Of a stretch of 7,448 nucleotides of DNA, positions 1-6,571 are shown one piece after another. The DNA lies in assembly GCA_002169365.1 (NCBI GenBank), contig NHLE01000043.1, positions 2,009 to 9,456 on the forward strand. The letters are read 5' to 3'. The notes beneath the pieces are model-generated. The model had not been told where the DNA came from. It ran no database searches and saw nothing but the letters and a program-made list of their open reading frames with translations. Made by a program: the position numbers and the translations under genes. Numbering within the stretch: the stretch's first letter is position 1; each line of letters opens with the position of its first letter. Source of the stretch: Pelagibacteraceae bacterium TMED259. Its GTDB lineage: Bacteria > Pseudomonadota > Alphaproteobacteria > HIMB59.

Positions 1-2174
1 TCATATAAGTTTTGATCTTTTGCAAAAATAAAGGAAAAGTCTTTTTCACTGTATTGAAAATCTGACTCTTGAATTTTGATATTACTTTTTCGAGCCATGG
101 TATCAATTGGTAAGTTTTCAAAGTAAATTTCAAAGCAATAGGTATTGGATAATTTTGGAAAATTTTCTAAAATTAAAGGATGAACCTTACCATACCTAGC
201 AATCATTTTTTTTCCCATATGTAATTCTGCAGATTGGCCTGGATGATAGTGATTACTCTGAGAGCGACTTATATTAAATTGCTTAATATCAAAGTTTAGT
301 GTTTTTAAAAAAGTTGAAACCTCTGTTGTTAATGAATAAAAACTATACTCAGGTAACGGAGTCTTCTTATTCAAAAAATCTAATCTTGAGGAAATGCCAA
401 ATAAAATATTCTCTTGAAAATTCGAAGTATGATATATTGGTCCGACTTCAAAGATATTGAGGTTTTTATTTCCTTTTTTTCTATTAGACTCTAGAGCTTC
501 AAGATGATTGTAAAGCATTGAATTTCTCATAAATGCATGTTCTTCGCTAATACCATTAGTAAGCATTAAGGATTTATCTCCTTCTAAAAACCTATGAGCA
601 TCAGCAGAGTGAAAAGAAAATGTAATAATTTCATTATAATTATTTGCAATAAGAGATTTCTTTAATTTTTTGATTACTTTGTTTTTTTTGTTGTTCAATG
701 AGGATTTAACAATAATCAACTCCTCGGAAGTGGCATTAGGTGTGGTAACCTTTATATTATCGTAACCAAAGACACGGATGATTTCTTCAATTAAGTCTAT
801 TGGTTGTCGGATATCATTTCTCCATGAAGGAACAACTACGACACAATTTTTGTCATTCATATCCTCTACTTTAAAAAAAAGTTTATTTAGAATGTTAGCT
901 TGATCTTCTTTAGATAAATCTATTCCAATAATTTTTTTAAAAAAACTAAAATCATAAGGTATTTCAATTTTATCTATTTTGATATTTCCAGCTGAAATAT
1001 TTTTACTAACTGTGCCACCACATATCTGATTAATTAAAAAAGTTGCGTATTCAAGCCCCTCTTCAACCATTGCTTTATCAAGACCTCTTTCAAATCGATA
1101 TCTAGCATCTGAATTAATTCCTAATTTCCTACCTGTCTTTGCTACTTTTGAAGGATCAAACAATGCCACCTCTAAAAAAACATTTTTGGTGGTTTCCGTA
1201 CACCCACTTTCAATACCCCCTATCACACCAGCAATTGCCAAAGGTTTATTCTGATCAGCTATTACAGTAGTCGATGCATCCAAATGATACTCTTTGTTAT
1301 CCAAAGCAAGAATTTTATCTTTGTCAGTGGCCAAATTCATAGTCAAAGAATTGCCTATCTTGTCCGCATCAAATACATGAAGAGGCCTTCCCAAATCAAT
1401 AGTGATATAGTTTGTAATATCAACCAGTGCATTAATCGGTCTTAATCCGATACTTATAAGTCTTTGTTGTAGCCATTCTGGTGACTTTAAATTTGATACA
1501 TCTTTAAAAAAACGACTAACCACATAATCACAATTATTATCGTCTTCAGCTATAGACCATTTTATAGGGCTTTCAAATTGAAGCTCATCAATTTTTTTAA
1601 AATTTAATGGCTTAAGCTTACCTATATCTTTTGCAGCAAGATCTCTAGCTATACCTCTGACCCCTAAACAATCACCCCTATTTGGAGTAATACCTATTTC
1701 AAAAATTGGATCATTCAGACCTAGAGCTGTGATAGCATCTGTGCCATTTGAATAGTCTTTTGAAATCTCAATGATTCCCTCATGGTCATCACTTAAATTT
1801 AGCTCTCTTTCAGATAGCATCATTCCCTCTGAGATTTCACCTCTGATCTTTCCTTTTTTTAAAGTAATGTCTGAACCGGGGATATACATTCCATCAGTTG
1901 CAAAAATTCCTTTTAGTCCTTTTTTTACATTGGGGGCACCACAAATAACCTGAAATTGTTTTTTTCCTCCATTGTCCACCTGGCATATATTTAATCTATC
2001 TGCATTAGGATGTTTTTTGAAATCTACTATTGTTGCTACAACAAAATTTGAGTATGAGGAATAGTCAGAAAAACTCTCAAGTTCTAAACCCAAATTTGTT
2101 AATGCATCTCCTATTTTTTCAGGAGATATATCTGTCTCAAGATGTTGTAAAAGCCATTGATAAGTAAACTTCAT
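1..2174 (-). CDS. pheT: Phenylalanyl-tRNA synthetase beta subunit, 3' end cut by window edge
   Basis: PheT pairs with PheS in the cytoplasmic alpha2beta2 enzyme that charges tRNA-Phe; the beta subunit binds tRNA and edits mischarged Tyr. The frame is open from the ATG at 2174 to the window edge, about 724 codons; proteobacterial PheT is usually near 800. In order: an EMAP-like tRNA-binding domain at about residues 40-150 (HPNADRLNICQV at 55-66); ITPNRGDCLGVRGIARDL near 162-179; the B3/B4 editing domain at about 210-385 (SDARYRFERGLD, E362); the B5 domain ending with DLIEEIIRVFGY near 460-471; a degenerate class II synthetase core at about 480-690 (HYHPGQSAEL). KDFSFIF near 711-717 starts the FDX-ACB domain, cut after about 20 residues. 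The ATG shares one base with the pheS stop (TAATG), and GGGAG lies 7 nt upstream (2182-2186), which fixes the start and suggests translational coupling. Confidence 0.97.
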   Translation of the reverse strand, partial: MKFTYQWLLQHLETDISPEKIGDALTNLGLELESFSDYSSYSNFVVATIVDFKKHPNADRLNICQVDNGGKKQFQVICGAPNVKKGLKGIFATDGMYIPGSDITLKKGKIRGEISEGMMLSERELNLSDDHEGIIEISKDYSNGTDAITALGLNDPIFEIGITPNRGDCLGVRGIARDLAAKDIGKLKPLNFKKIDELQFESPIKWSIAEDDNNCDYVVSRFFKDVSNLKSPEWLQQRLISIGLRPINALVDITNYITIDLGRPLHVFDADKIGNSLTMNLATDKDKILALDNKEYHLDASTTVIADQNKPLAIAGVIGGIESGCTETTKNVFLEVALFDPSKVAKTGRKLGINSDARYRFERGLDKAMVEEGLEYATFLINQICGGTVSKNISAGNIKIDKIEIPYDFSFFKKIIGIDLSKEDQANILNKLFFKVEDMNDKNCVVVVPSWRNDIRQPIDLIEEIIRVFGYDNIKVTTPNATSEELIIVKSSLNNKKNKVIKKLKKSLIANNYNEIITFSFHSADAHRFLEGDKSLMLTNGISEEHAFMRNSMLYNHLEALESNRKKGNKNLNIFEVGPIYHTSNFQENILFGISSRLDFLNKKTPLPEYSFYSLTTEVSTFLKTLNFDIKQFNISRSQSNHYHPGQSAELHMGKKMIARYGKVHPLILENFPKLSNTYCFEIYFENLPIDTMARKSNIKIQESDFQYSEKDFSFIFAKDQNLY

Positions 2175-3223
2175 TAGTAATCTCCCAAACCAAATCCACT
2201 CTTAGAAGTCCAATTGATATTACCGCTAAAAAATGCCCTAATATCTTTTAAGCCATGTTTGAGCATTGTAATACGGTCAAGCCCGACACCAAATGCAAAA
2301 CCTTGAAATACACTGCTATCAATTTTACAATTCTCTAGAACTATAGGATTTACCATTCCACAACCTAATATCTCTAACCATTTATCACCCTCTCCTATGC
2401 GAAGCTCATTATTGGTAATACTGTATGCAATGTCCATCTCAGCAGATGGCTCCGTAAAGGGAAAGTAACTTGGTCTAAAACGAACTTTTAAATTATGTAC
2501 TTCAAAAAATTTCTTACAAAACTCAATTAATGTGCCTTTAAGGTCACTCATGTTGGCACTTTCATTGATAAATAATCCCTCTACTTGATGAAACATAGGG
2601 GAATGTGTTGCATCCGAGTCACATCGATAAGTCCTTCCAGGAGCTATGATTTTTATAGGAGGTTTTTGATTAATCATTGTACGAATTTGGACAGGACTTG
2701 TATGAGTTCGTAAAACCATGGGTAAACCATTTTCATCCTTATCCTCTATATAAAAGGTATCTTGCATTTCTCTTGCAGGATGGTCTTCTGGAATATTAAG
2801 TGCTGTAAAATTATAAAAATCAGTTTCAATATCAGGTCCTTCTGCTACTGAATAACCCATGGATCCAAAAATTGAAATCACCTCATCAAATGTTTTTGAA
2901 ATAGGATGAACTTTTGCCTCAACTTGAGATAAAGGAGGAAAGCTAATATCCAAAAATTCTTTGGATAGCTGACTATTTATTTCTTGGGTTTTTAAAACAG
3001 ATAATTTCTTTTCAATTGATACCTCAACTTCTGCTTTGATAGAATTTATCTCGGCACCCTTAGATTTCTTTTCCTCTAAAGTGAAGTCTTTTAAAAGCTT
3101 GAGAAGTCCTGTTATTTTTCCTTTTTTTCCTAAATAGGCAACTTTGACATCCTGTAACTGTTGTTGAGAGTTACAGGACTCTATAGCTTTTGTAGCTTCT
3201 TTAAGGACTTGATGTATGTCCAT
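2174..3223 (-). CDS. pheS: Phenylalanyl-tRNA synthetase alpha subunit
   Basis: This is the catalytic subunit of phenylalanyl-tRNA synthetase (class II), which activates Phe with ATP and transfers it to tRNA-Phe in the cytoplasm. The 349-residue length is normal for the family. Residues 1-90 form the N-terminal coiled-coil arm that contacts tRNA. The class II core follows: HPAREMQDTFY at 148-158, motif 2 with GRTYRCDSDATHSPMFHQ at 196-213, the Phe-pocket segment FPFTEPSAEMD at 254-264, and motif 3 GFAFGVGLDRITMLKHG at 308-324, then DIRAFF. All key positions look intact. The C-terminus ends GFGLGDY, a short tail past the usual end of the core. The ATG lies 8 nt after the rplT stop and has no clear Shine-Dalgarno sequence, so translation is probably coupled to rplT. 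It overlaps pheT by one base. Confidence 0.98.
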   Translation of the reverse strand: MDIHQVLKEATKAIESCNSQQQLQDVKVAYLGKKGKITGLLKLLKDFTLEEKKSKGAEINSIKAEVEVSIEKKLSVLKTQEINSQLSKEFLDISFPPLSQVEAKVHPISKTFDEVISIFGSMGYSVAEGPDIETDFYNFTALNIPEDHPAREMQDTFYIEDKDENGLPMVLRTHTSPVQIRTMINQKPPIKIIAPGRTYRCDSDATHSPMFHQVEGLFINESANMSDLKGTLIEFCKKFFEVHNLKVRFRPSYFPFTEPSAEMDIAYSITNNELRIGEGDKWLEILGCGMVNPIVLENCKIDSSVFQGFAFGVGLDRITMLKHGLKDIRAFFSGNINWTSKSGFGLGDY

Positions 3224-3231
3224 GCTAAAAC

Positions 3232-3591
3232 TTAACTTACGAGAGTCGATTTAGCCTTTTCAACTATAGTTTTAAATGCAGCAGGCTCATGAAAAGCTAT
3301 TTCAGATAGAACTTTTCTATTAATTTCTATATTAGCTTTTTTTAATCCATCAATAAATTTTGCATATGTTAAACCATGCTCTCTGACACCAGCATTTATT
3401 CTTTGTATCCAAAGACCTCGGAAATCTCTTTTTTTATTTCTACGGTCTCTATACGCATACTGGAGTGCCTTATCCATACTTTGAGTAGCAACTCTAAAGA
3501 CATTTTTTCTTCTTCCACGATGACCTTTAGTGTATTCAAAAACTTTTTTATGTTTGGCTCTGGCTGTTACGCCTCTTTTCACTCTTGGCAT
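3232..3591 (-). CDS. rplT: 50S ribosomal protein L20
   Basis: L20 binds 23S rRNA early in 50S assembly and in many bacteria also represses its own operon by binding mRNA ahead of rpmI or infC. The product has 119 residues, the usual size. It begins [17 protein letters not shown], the basic extension that threads into rRNA, followed by [14 protein letters not shown] and [20 protein letters not shown]. The C-terminal globular half contains [19 protein letters not shown] and ends without any extension. GGAGAGG at 3601-3607 lies 9 nt before the ATG and is a good ribosome binding site. The gene starts 20 bases after rpmI and ends 8 bases before pheS, so it sits firmly in the infC operon. Confidence 0.99.
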   Translation of the reverse strand: MPRVKRGVTARAKHKKVFEYTKGHRGRRKNVFRVATQSMDKALQYAYRDRRNKKRDFRGLWIQRINAGVREHGLTYAKFIDGLKKANIEINRKVLSEIAFHEPAAFKTIVEKAKSTLVS

Positions 3592-3611
3592 TTTATCTAT
3601 CCTCTCCTAAA

Positions 3612-3812
3612 TTATTTTCCATAAGGCATCATAGAATCAATAATAATTGATGCTGATTTTGAAAGAACTCTAGTTCCTTTTGTATTACGAATGAATGAGT
3701 TTGTTCGCTTTGACATTCCATGACGTTTGCCAACATTTCCCACAACTAGTTTACCAGAAGAGGTAACTTTGAAGCGCTTCTTAACGCTACTTTTTGTTTT
3801 CAATTTGGGCAT
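3612..3812 (-). CDS. rpmI: 50S ribosomal protein L35
   Basis: L35 is a small, very basic protein of the large ribosomal subunit. The 66 residues match the family length. The start [15 protein letters not shown] and the central [15 protein letters not shown] are typical; the tail ends DSMMPYGK. A strong Shine-Dalgarno sequence AAAGGAG (3818-3824) lies 5 nt upstream of the ATG, which settles the start. Unlike the other junctions of this operon, the gene is preceded by a 95-base gap containing a small possible hairpin. In E. coli, rpmI is the point at which L20 represses the rpmI-rplT pair, so control in this gap would be expected by analogy, but it is not shown by the sequence alone. Confidence 0.98.
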   Translation of the reverse strand: MPKLKTKSSVKKRFKVTSSGKLVVGNVGKRHGMSKRTNSFIRNTKGTRVLSKSASIIIDSMMPYGK

Positions 3813-3843
3813 TTTATCTCCTTTAAAAGAATTGATTGTTATT

Positions 3844-3887
3844 AATCTTGAGGCATACCCATTTGTGAGCCTCTTCGATTTATGAGG
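3844..3887 (-). promoter_or_regulatory. Possible mRNA control hairpin in the infC-rpmI gap
   Basis: Read on the minus strand, GAGGC (3869-3873) can pair with GCCUC (3850-3854) around a 14-nt loop. Outside a small asymmetric internal loop (GAA against AA), AAUC (3877-3880) pairs with GAUU (3844-3847). A second CCUC just upstream (3884-3887) could instead pair with the GAGG of the first arm, a weak 4-bp alternative that would exclude the main stem. The structure lies about 20 nt upstream of the rpmI Shine-Dalgarno sequence and has no U-run after it, so it does not look like a terminator. By analogy with L20 operators it may be a protein-binding site, but the stem is short and could be chance. 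Confidence 0.3.
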
Positions 3888-3907
3888 TCAATTAAATAGC
3901 ATATATT

Positions 3908-4453
3908 TTATTTAGGCGCAACAACGAGGAAAGCCTGTCTTCCCTCAATTTTAGGTTCCATTTCCACTCTTATTAACTCTTCGAGGTCAGTTTTTACTCT
4001 TTTTAGCATATTTATGCCAAGGTTAGAGTGTTCCATTTCACGACCCTTAAAGCGAAGACTGAACTTAACTCTATTGCCTTCTTTTAAGAATTTTTGAGCA
4101 TTTCTAATCTTAACTTGATAATCATGCTCTCCGGTACCAGGTCTAATTTTTAACTCTTTTGTTTCTATAACTTTTTGTTTTTTCTTAGCTTCATTCTTTT
4201 TTTTCTGCTCTTGGTATTTAAATTTTCCATAATCTACTATTTTACAAACAGGAGGCTTGTTATTAGGAGCTATTTCAACTAAGTCCATTCCTCTGCCTTT
4301 TGCGATATCAATTGCCTCATTTTTTTTCATTACACCCAATTGTTCTCCATCATCCATTATTACACGAACGTCTTCAGAGGTTATGAAGTTATTGATTTTA
4401 TGGAGGTCTCTTTTTCCACGAAAGTTATTGTTTCTATTAAAAGGTCTATTCAA
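3908..4453 (-). CDS. infC: Translation initiation factor IF-3, non-ATG start
   Basis: IF3 binds the 30S subunit, prevents premature 50S joining and rejects initiation at poor start codons. From the TTG at 4453 the protein has 181 residues, a normal length. The N domain covers about residues 20-88 (GRGMDLVEIAPNNKPPVCK at 53-71, then YGKFKY), followed by a Lys-rich linker and the C domain at about 96-179 (KELKIRPGTGEHDYQVKIR, RFKGREMEH, QAFLVVAPK). No ATG is available upstream of the domain before the in-frame stop at 4484-4486. The candidates are TTG (4453) and the adjacent ATT (4456). The TTG reading gives MNRPF, close to the MRRPF start I recall for alphaproteobacterial IF3. There is no Shine-Dalgarno sequence; the leader is U-rich. 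IF3 of other bacteria represses infC through its own rare start codon, and the same is likely here. Confidence 0.97.
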   Translation of the reverse strand: MNRPFNRNNNFRGKRDLHKINNFITSEDVRVIMDDGEQLGVMKKNEAIDIAKGRGMDLVEIAPNNKPPVCKIVDYGKFKYQEQKKKNEAKKKQKVIETKELKIRPGTGEHDYQVKIRNAQKFLKEGNRVKFSLRFKGREMEHSNLGINMLKRVKTDLEELIRVEMEPKIEGRQAFLVVAPK

Positions 4454-4528
4454 AATATTATGGTAAAAAAAATAAAAAAGAAGTTAGCAAAAAAAAGGAC
4501 CTGAGGATGTATTCATTAACATTGATGG

Positions 4529-4557
4529 ATTATTAACAAACATGAAGCAATTGTAAA
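4529..4557 (-). promoter_or_regulatory. Candidate sigma70 promoter for the infC operon
   Basis: On the minus strand, TTTACA (4552-4557, five of six bases of TTGACA) is separated by exactly 17 bases from AATAAT (4529-4534, five of six of TATAAT). Transcription would start near 4522 and give a leader of about 65-70 nt before the TTG/ATT start of infC. The site lies directly after the stop of the upstream glycosyltransferase gene, in the only sizeable gap ahead of infC. AT-rich DNA yields such matches by chance, so the position supports the call as much as the sequence does. Confidence 0.5.
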
Positions 4558-4568
4558 TATAAAAATAA

Positions 4569-5477
4569 TTAAATTATTTGATCAATTTTTTTTAATACAT
4601 CTTTAGTTTCAACATCTTTAACATTTTTAGATAAAATCTTATGTACTTTATTACCTAATGGATAACAAGATCTTGAAATTTCATTATCATTAGCTAACCA
4701 AATTAAGTCTCGATTTGTTAAGCCAGCAATATGTGCTGGGCCTGTATCATTCGATATAATTAAGTCAGCATATAAACATAGATCGTAAAAAACATCAATT
4801 TTGGATTCGAGAATCATATCTTTAGCTTGTGGGGCAAGGCTTATAATTGAATTAATATCCTCTTTGTCTAAAACAGAACCTGTAAGAAAAACTTTGAAAT
4901 TATTATTAATTAAATAATTAGAAACATCAGCATACTTTTGAATGGGCCATTTTTTATATTCACCAGTTTTTGAAGCTCCAGGAATTATTACCACATATTT
5001 TTCATTAAATTTTTGTGACTTAGCCATCCAACTCAAATCAGTGATATGATAATTGTCAATTTTAAGAAATTTAAGTTGATCTTTGTGATTTTGTGTAATG
5101 TGTTGAAAACCTAAAGGTTGTTGTTTGTATTTATAGTGTGAAAATTTTCTTGCAGATAATGTTTTGGTCTTTGAAAATAGTTTAGTAAAAAAATGGTAGA
5201 ATTGAGTTCTTCTTGAGTTTTGAAGATCTACTACAAGGTCGATTTCATATTCTTTTAAAATTTTTAGATAGTTAATCACTGATAATAAATTTTTTTTTCT
5301 ATTATCTTCGAATATATGATCTACATCGGGTAAGTTTTTGAAAATTGCTTTGAAGTTAGTTTGTGTTAACAAGAATAAATTAACTTTAGGAAAATGATAT
5401 TTAATAGTTTTTATAGCACCAAAAGATAAAATCAAATCACCCAGTGAGCCATGTTTTATTATTAAAATATTTTTCAT
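4569..5477 (-). CDS. GT9 (heptosyltransferase-like) glycosyltransferase
   Basis: This protein has the two-domain layout of glycosyltransferase family 9, the ADP-heptose:LPS heptosyltransferases (WaaC/WaaF/WaaQ type), which act at the cytoplasmic face of the inner membrane in LPS core synthesis. It has 302 residues, somewhat shorter than typical members. The N-terminal Rossmann domain starts ILIIKHGSLGDLILSFGAI (residues 4-22), with the family's G-x-L-G-D pattern at 10-14 and the presumed catalytic Asp14. VVDLQNSRRTQF follows at 82-93. The C-terminal domain has VVIIPGASK at 162-170, KKWPIQKYADV at 175-185, and the nucleotide-sugar signature SNDTGPAHIAG at 242-252. Its ATG overlaps the stop of the upstream glycosyltransferase in ATGA, so the two are translated together. 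The true sugar donor cannot be read from the sequence; a non-heptose donor is possible. Confidence 0.85.
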   Translation of the reverse strand: MKNILIIKHGSLGDLILSFGAIKTIKYHFPKVNLFLLTQTNFKAIFKNLPDVDHIFEDNRKKNLLSVINYLKILKEYEIDLVVDLQNSRRTQFYHFFTKLFSKTKTLSARKFSHYKYKQQPLGFQHITQNHKDQLKFLKIDNYHITDLSWMAKSQKFNEKYVVIIPGASKTGEYKKWPIQKYADVSNYLINNNFKVFLTGSVLDKEDINSIISLAPQAKDMILESKIDVFYDLCLYADLIISNDTGPAHIAGLTNRDLIWLANDNEISRSCYPLGNKVHKILSKNVKDVETKDVLKKIDQII

Positions 5478-6571
5478 TTAATTAAATTCAAATAAATATC
5501 TTTTGTTTTCTGACACATAAGATCAGAGCTATAATTTTTTTTAACAAAGCTTCTACTATTCATTTTAATGGATTGGTAATTTTTAATTGCATATTTAAAA
5601 GCTTCATAAAAACTTTTATGTGAATTAATATTAAACATCAATTTTTTATCAAACTTAGATAGTTGTTCTTTTGTGCCCCCTTGATTGGGTGCTAATACAG
5701 GCTTTGACATTGATAAAGCTTCTGAGATCGTTCTACCAAATCCTTCGGGTCTAGTTGAAATATTTATAACCAAATAACAATCATTATAATGAGGCTTAAT
5801 ATCCAGTGTTGGTTTAACAAAAAATACATTATTCAATAAAGATAATTGTTCTACATGCTTATCGATTTTTATTTCATATGGAGATAGATGAGATGAAATA
5901 AAAACAAGCTTGAATTCATTTTGATAACTTAGTGGTAATTTTTTATAATACTTTAATAAAGTCTCATGGCCCTTCCAACTTGATATTCGAGATGGAAGAA
6001 ATATTTTTTTAATTGTTGGATTAATAGATTTTTTTGATGGTTTAAAATAATTTATATCAATTCCACGAGGTATAACGTAATAATTTTTTTTTTTATTTGA
6101 TTTAAAGTAATAGCTATTCTTAACGAAGTTAGAATTAAATATTACTTCATCGCCTTTTGTTAAAAAGGAATTATACCAATCTTTTAAAAATGATCCTGGC
6201 TTGTATCGATTATGTACACTAGTAACAATTCTAATATTTCTTTTTTTCAAAAATTTAATTAAAAAAAAAGCTGGAGCTCGAGAAGAAATATGAACTAAAT
6301 TAATGTTTCTTTTGTCGATTAGCTTTGAAATAAAATTTTTTATTTTAATTTGATCAAAAATATTTTTAAATTTAAGGTTTTTAAGATAAACAATATCTAA
6401 ATCCCTCTCTTTCAGATTTTTATTGCTTTCTTCACATAAAATATAATTTTGAATATTCGATTTCTTTAAAAATTTTGAAATATCTCTTACACCAGTCTCT
6501 ACTCCACCTATTCCCATAGTAGGAATGATTTGTAAACACACTAGCTTTTTTATATTCTTTTCAGATGTCAA
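5474..6571 (-). CDS. GT4-type glycosyltransferase
   Basis: A GT-B fold glycosyltransferase of family 4, which usually transfers sugars from nucleotide donors onto LPS, capsule or other envelope glycans. It has 365 residues. The N-terminal acceptor domain begins LQIIPTMGIGGVE at 13-25, the usual glycine-rich loop. The donor domain shows VIPRGIDINYF at 166-176, LPSRISSWKGHE at 192-203 (Arg195 and Lys200 as likely phosphate contacts) and the E-x7-E motif in RPEGFGRTISEAL (Glu276 and Glu284), followed by KPVLAPNQGG. The start is uncertain. TTG at 6571 gives ten residues before LVCLQIIP and overlaps the divergent hydrolase by 7 bases; GTG at 6541 would remove the overlap but leaves almost nothing before the first strand. 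Neither has a Shine-Dalgarno sequence. The gene is very AT-rich and Lys/Asn/Ile-rich and carries an A11 run in its coding strand. It forms an operon with the GT9 gene. Confidence 0.85.
   Translation of the reverse strand: MTSEKNIKKLVCLQIIPTMGIGGVETGVRDISKFLKKSNIQNYILCEESNKNLKERDLDIVYLKNLKFKNIFDQIKIKNFISKLIDKRNINLVHISSRAPAFFLIKFLKKRNIRIVTSVHNRYKPGSFLKDWYNSFLTKGDEVIFNSNFVKNSYYFKSNKKKNYYVIPRGIDINYFKPSKKSINPTIKKIFLPSRISSWKGHETLLKYYKKLPLSYQNEFKLVFISSHLSPYEIKIDKHVEQLSLLNNVFFVKPTLDIKPHYNDCYLVINISTRPEGFGRTISEALSMSKPVLAPNQGGTKEQLSKFDKKLMFNINSHKSFYEAFKYAIKNYQSIKMNSRSFVKKNYSSDLMCQKTKDIYLNLIK
6530..6556 (+). promoter_or_regulatory. Weak candidate promoter for the hydrolase gene, inside the neighbour's 5' coding end
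   Basis: TATATT (6551-6556, five of six of TATAAT) ends 8 bases before the ATG at 6565. TTGTAA (6530-6535) upstream matches four of six -35 bases with a short 15-base spacer. If used, transcription would start at about 6563, leaving almost no leader, which would agree with the absence of a Shine-Dalgarno sequence. The DNA is so AT-rich that this is only a suggestion. Confidence 0.3.

Noticed and set aside
1771..1953. Open frame of 60 codons on the plus strand
   Set aside because: It lies antisense inside the well-supported pheT tRNA-binding domain, and its product shows no recognisable motif.
2174..2176. The pheS-pheT overlap as a possible frameshift or fusion
   Set aside because: Both proteins are full and normal at this junction; TAATG stop-start overlap is a usual coupling arrangement.
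3376..3624. Open frame of 82 codons on the plus strand
   Set aside because: It is antisense to rplT and the rpmI-rplT junction; the Ser/Phe-rich product is what an antisense reading of a Lys/Arg-rich gene gives.
3850..3873. The GAGGC/GCCTC stem as a rho-independent terminator after infC
   Set aside because: No T-run follows on the minus strand and the downstream genes continue the same operon with a strong ribosome binding site.
4257..4466. Open frame of 69 codons on the plus strand
   Set aside because: It is antisense to the N domain of infC and has no ribosome binding site or recognisable domain.
4489..4506. CCTCAGG followed by a T-run on the minus strand, considered as a terminator or attenuator ahead of infC
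   Set aside because: The near-palindrome allows only a three-base stem with a one-base loop, which cannot form, so the T-run alone is not a terminator.
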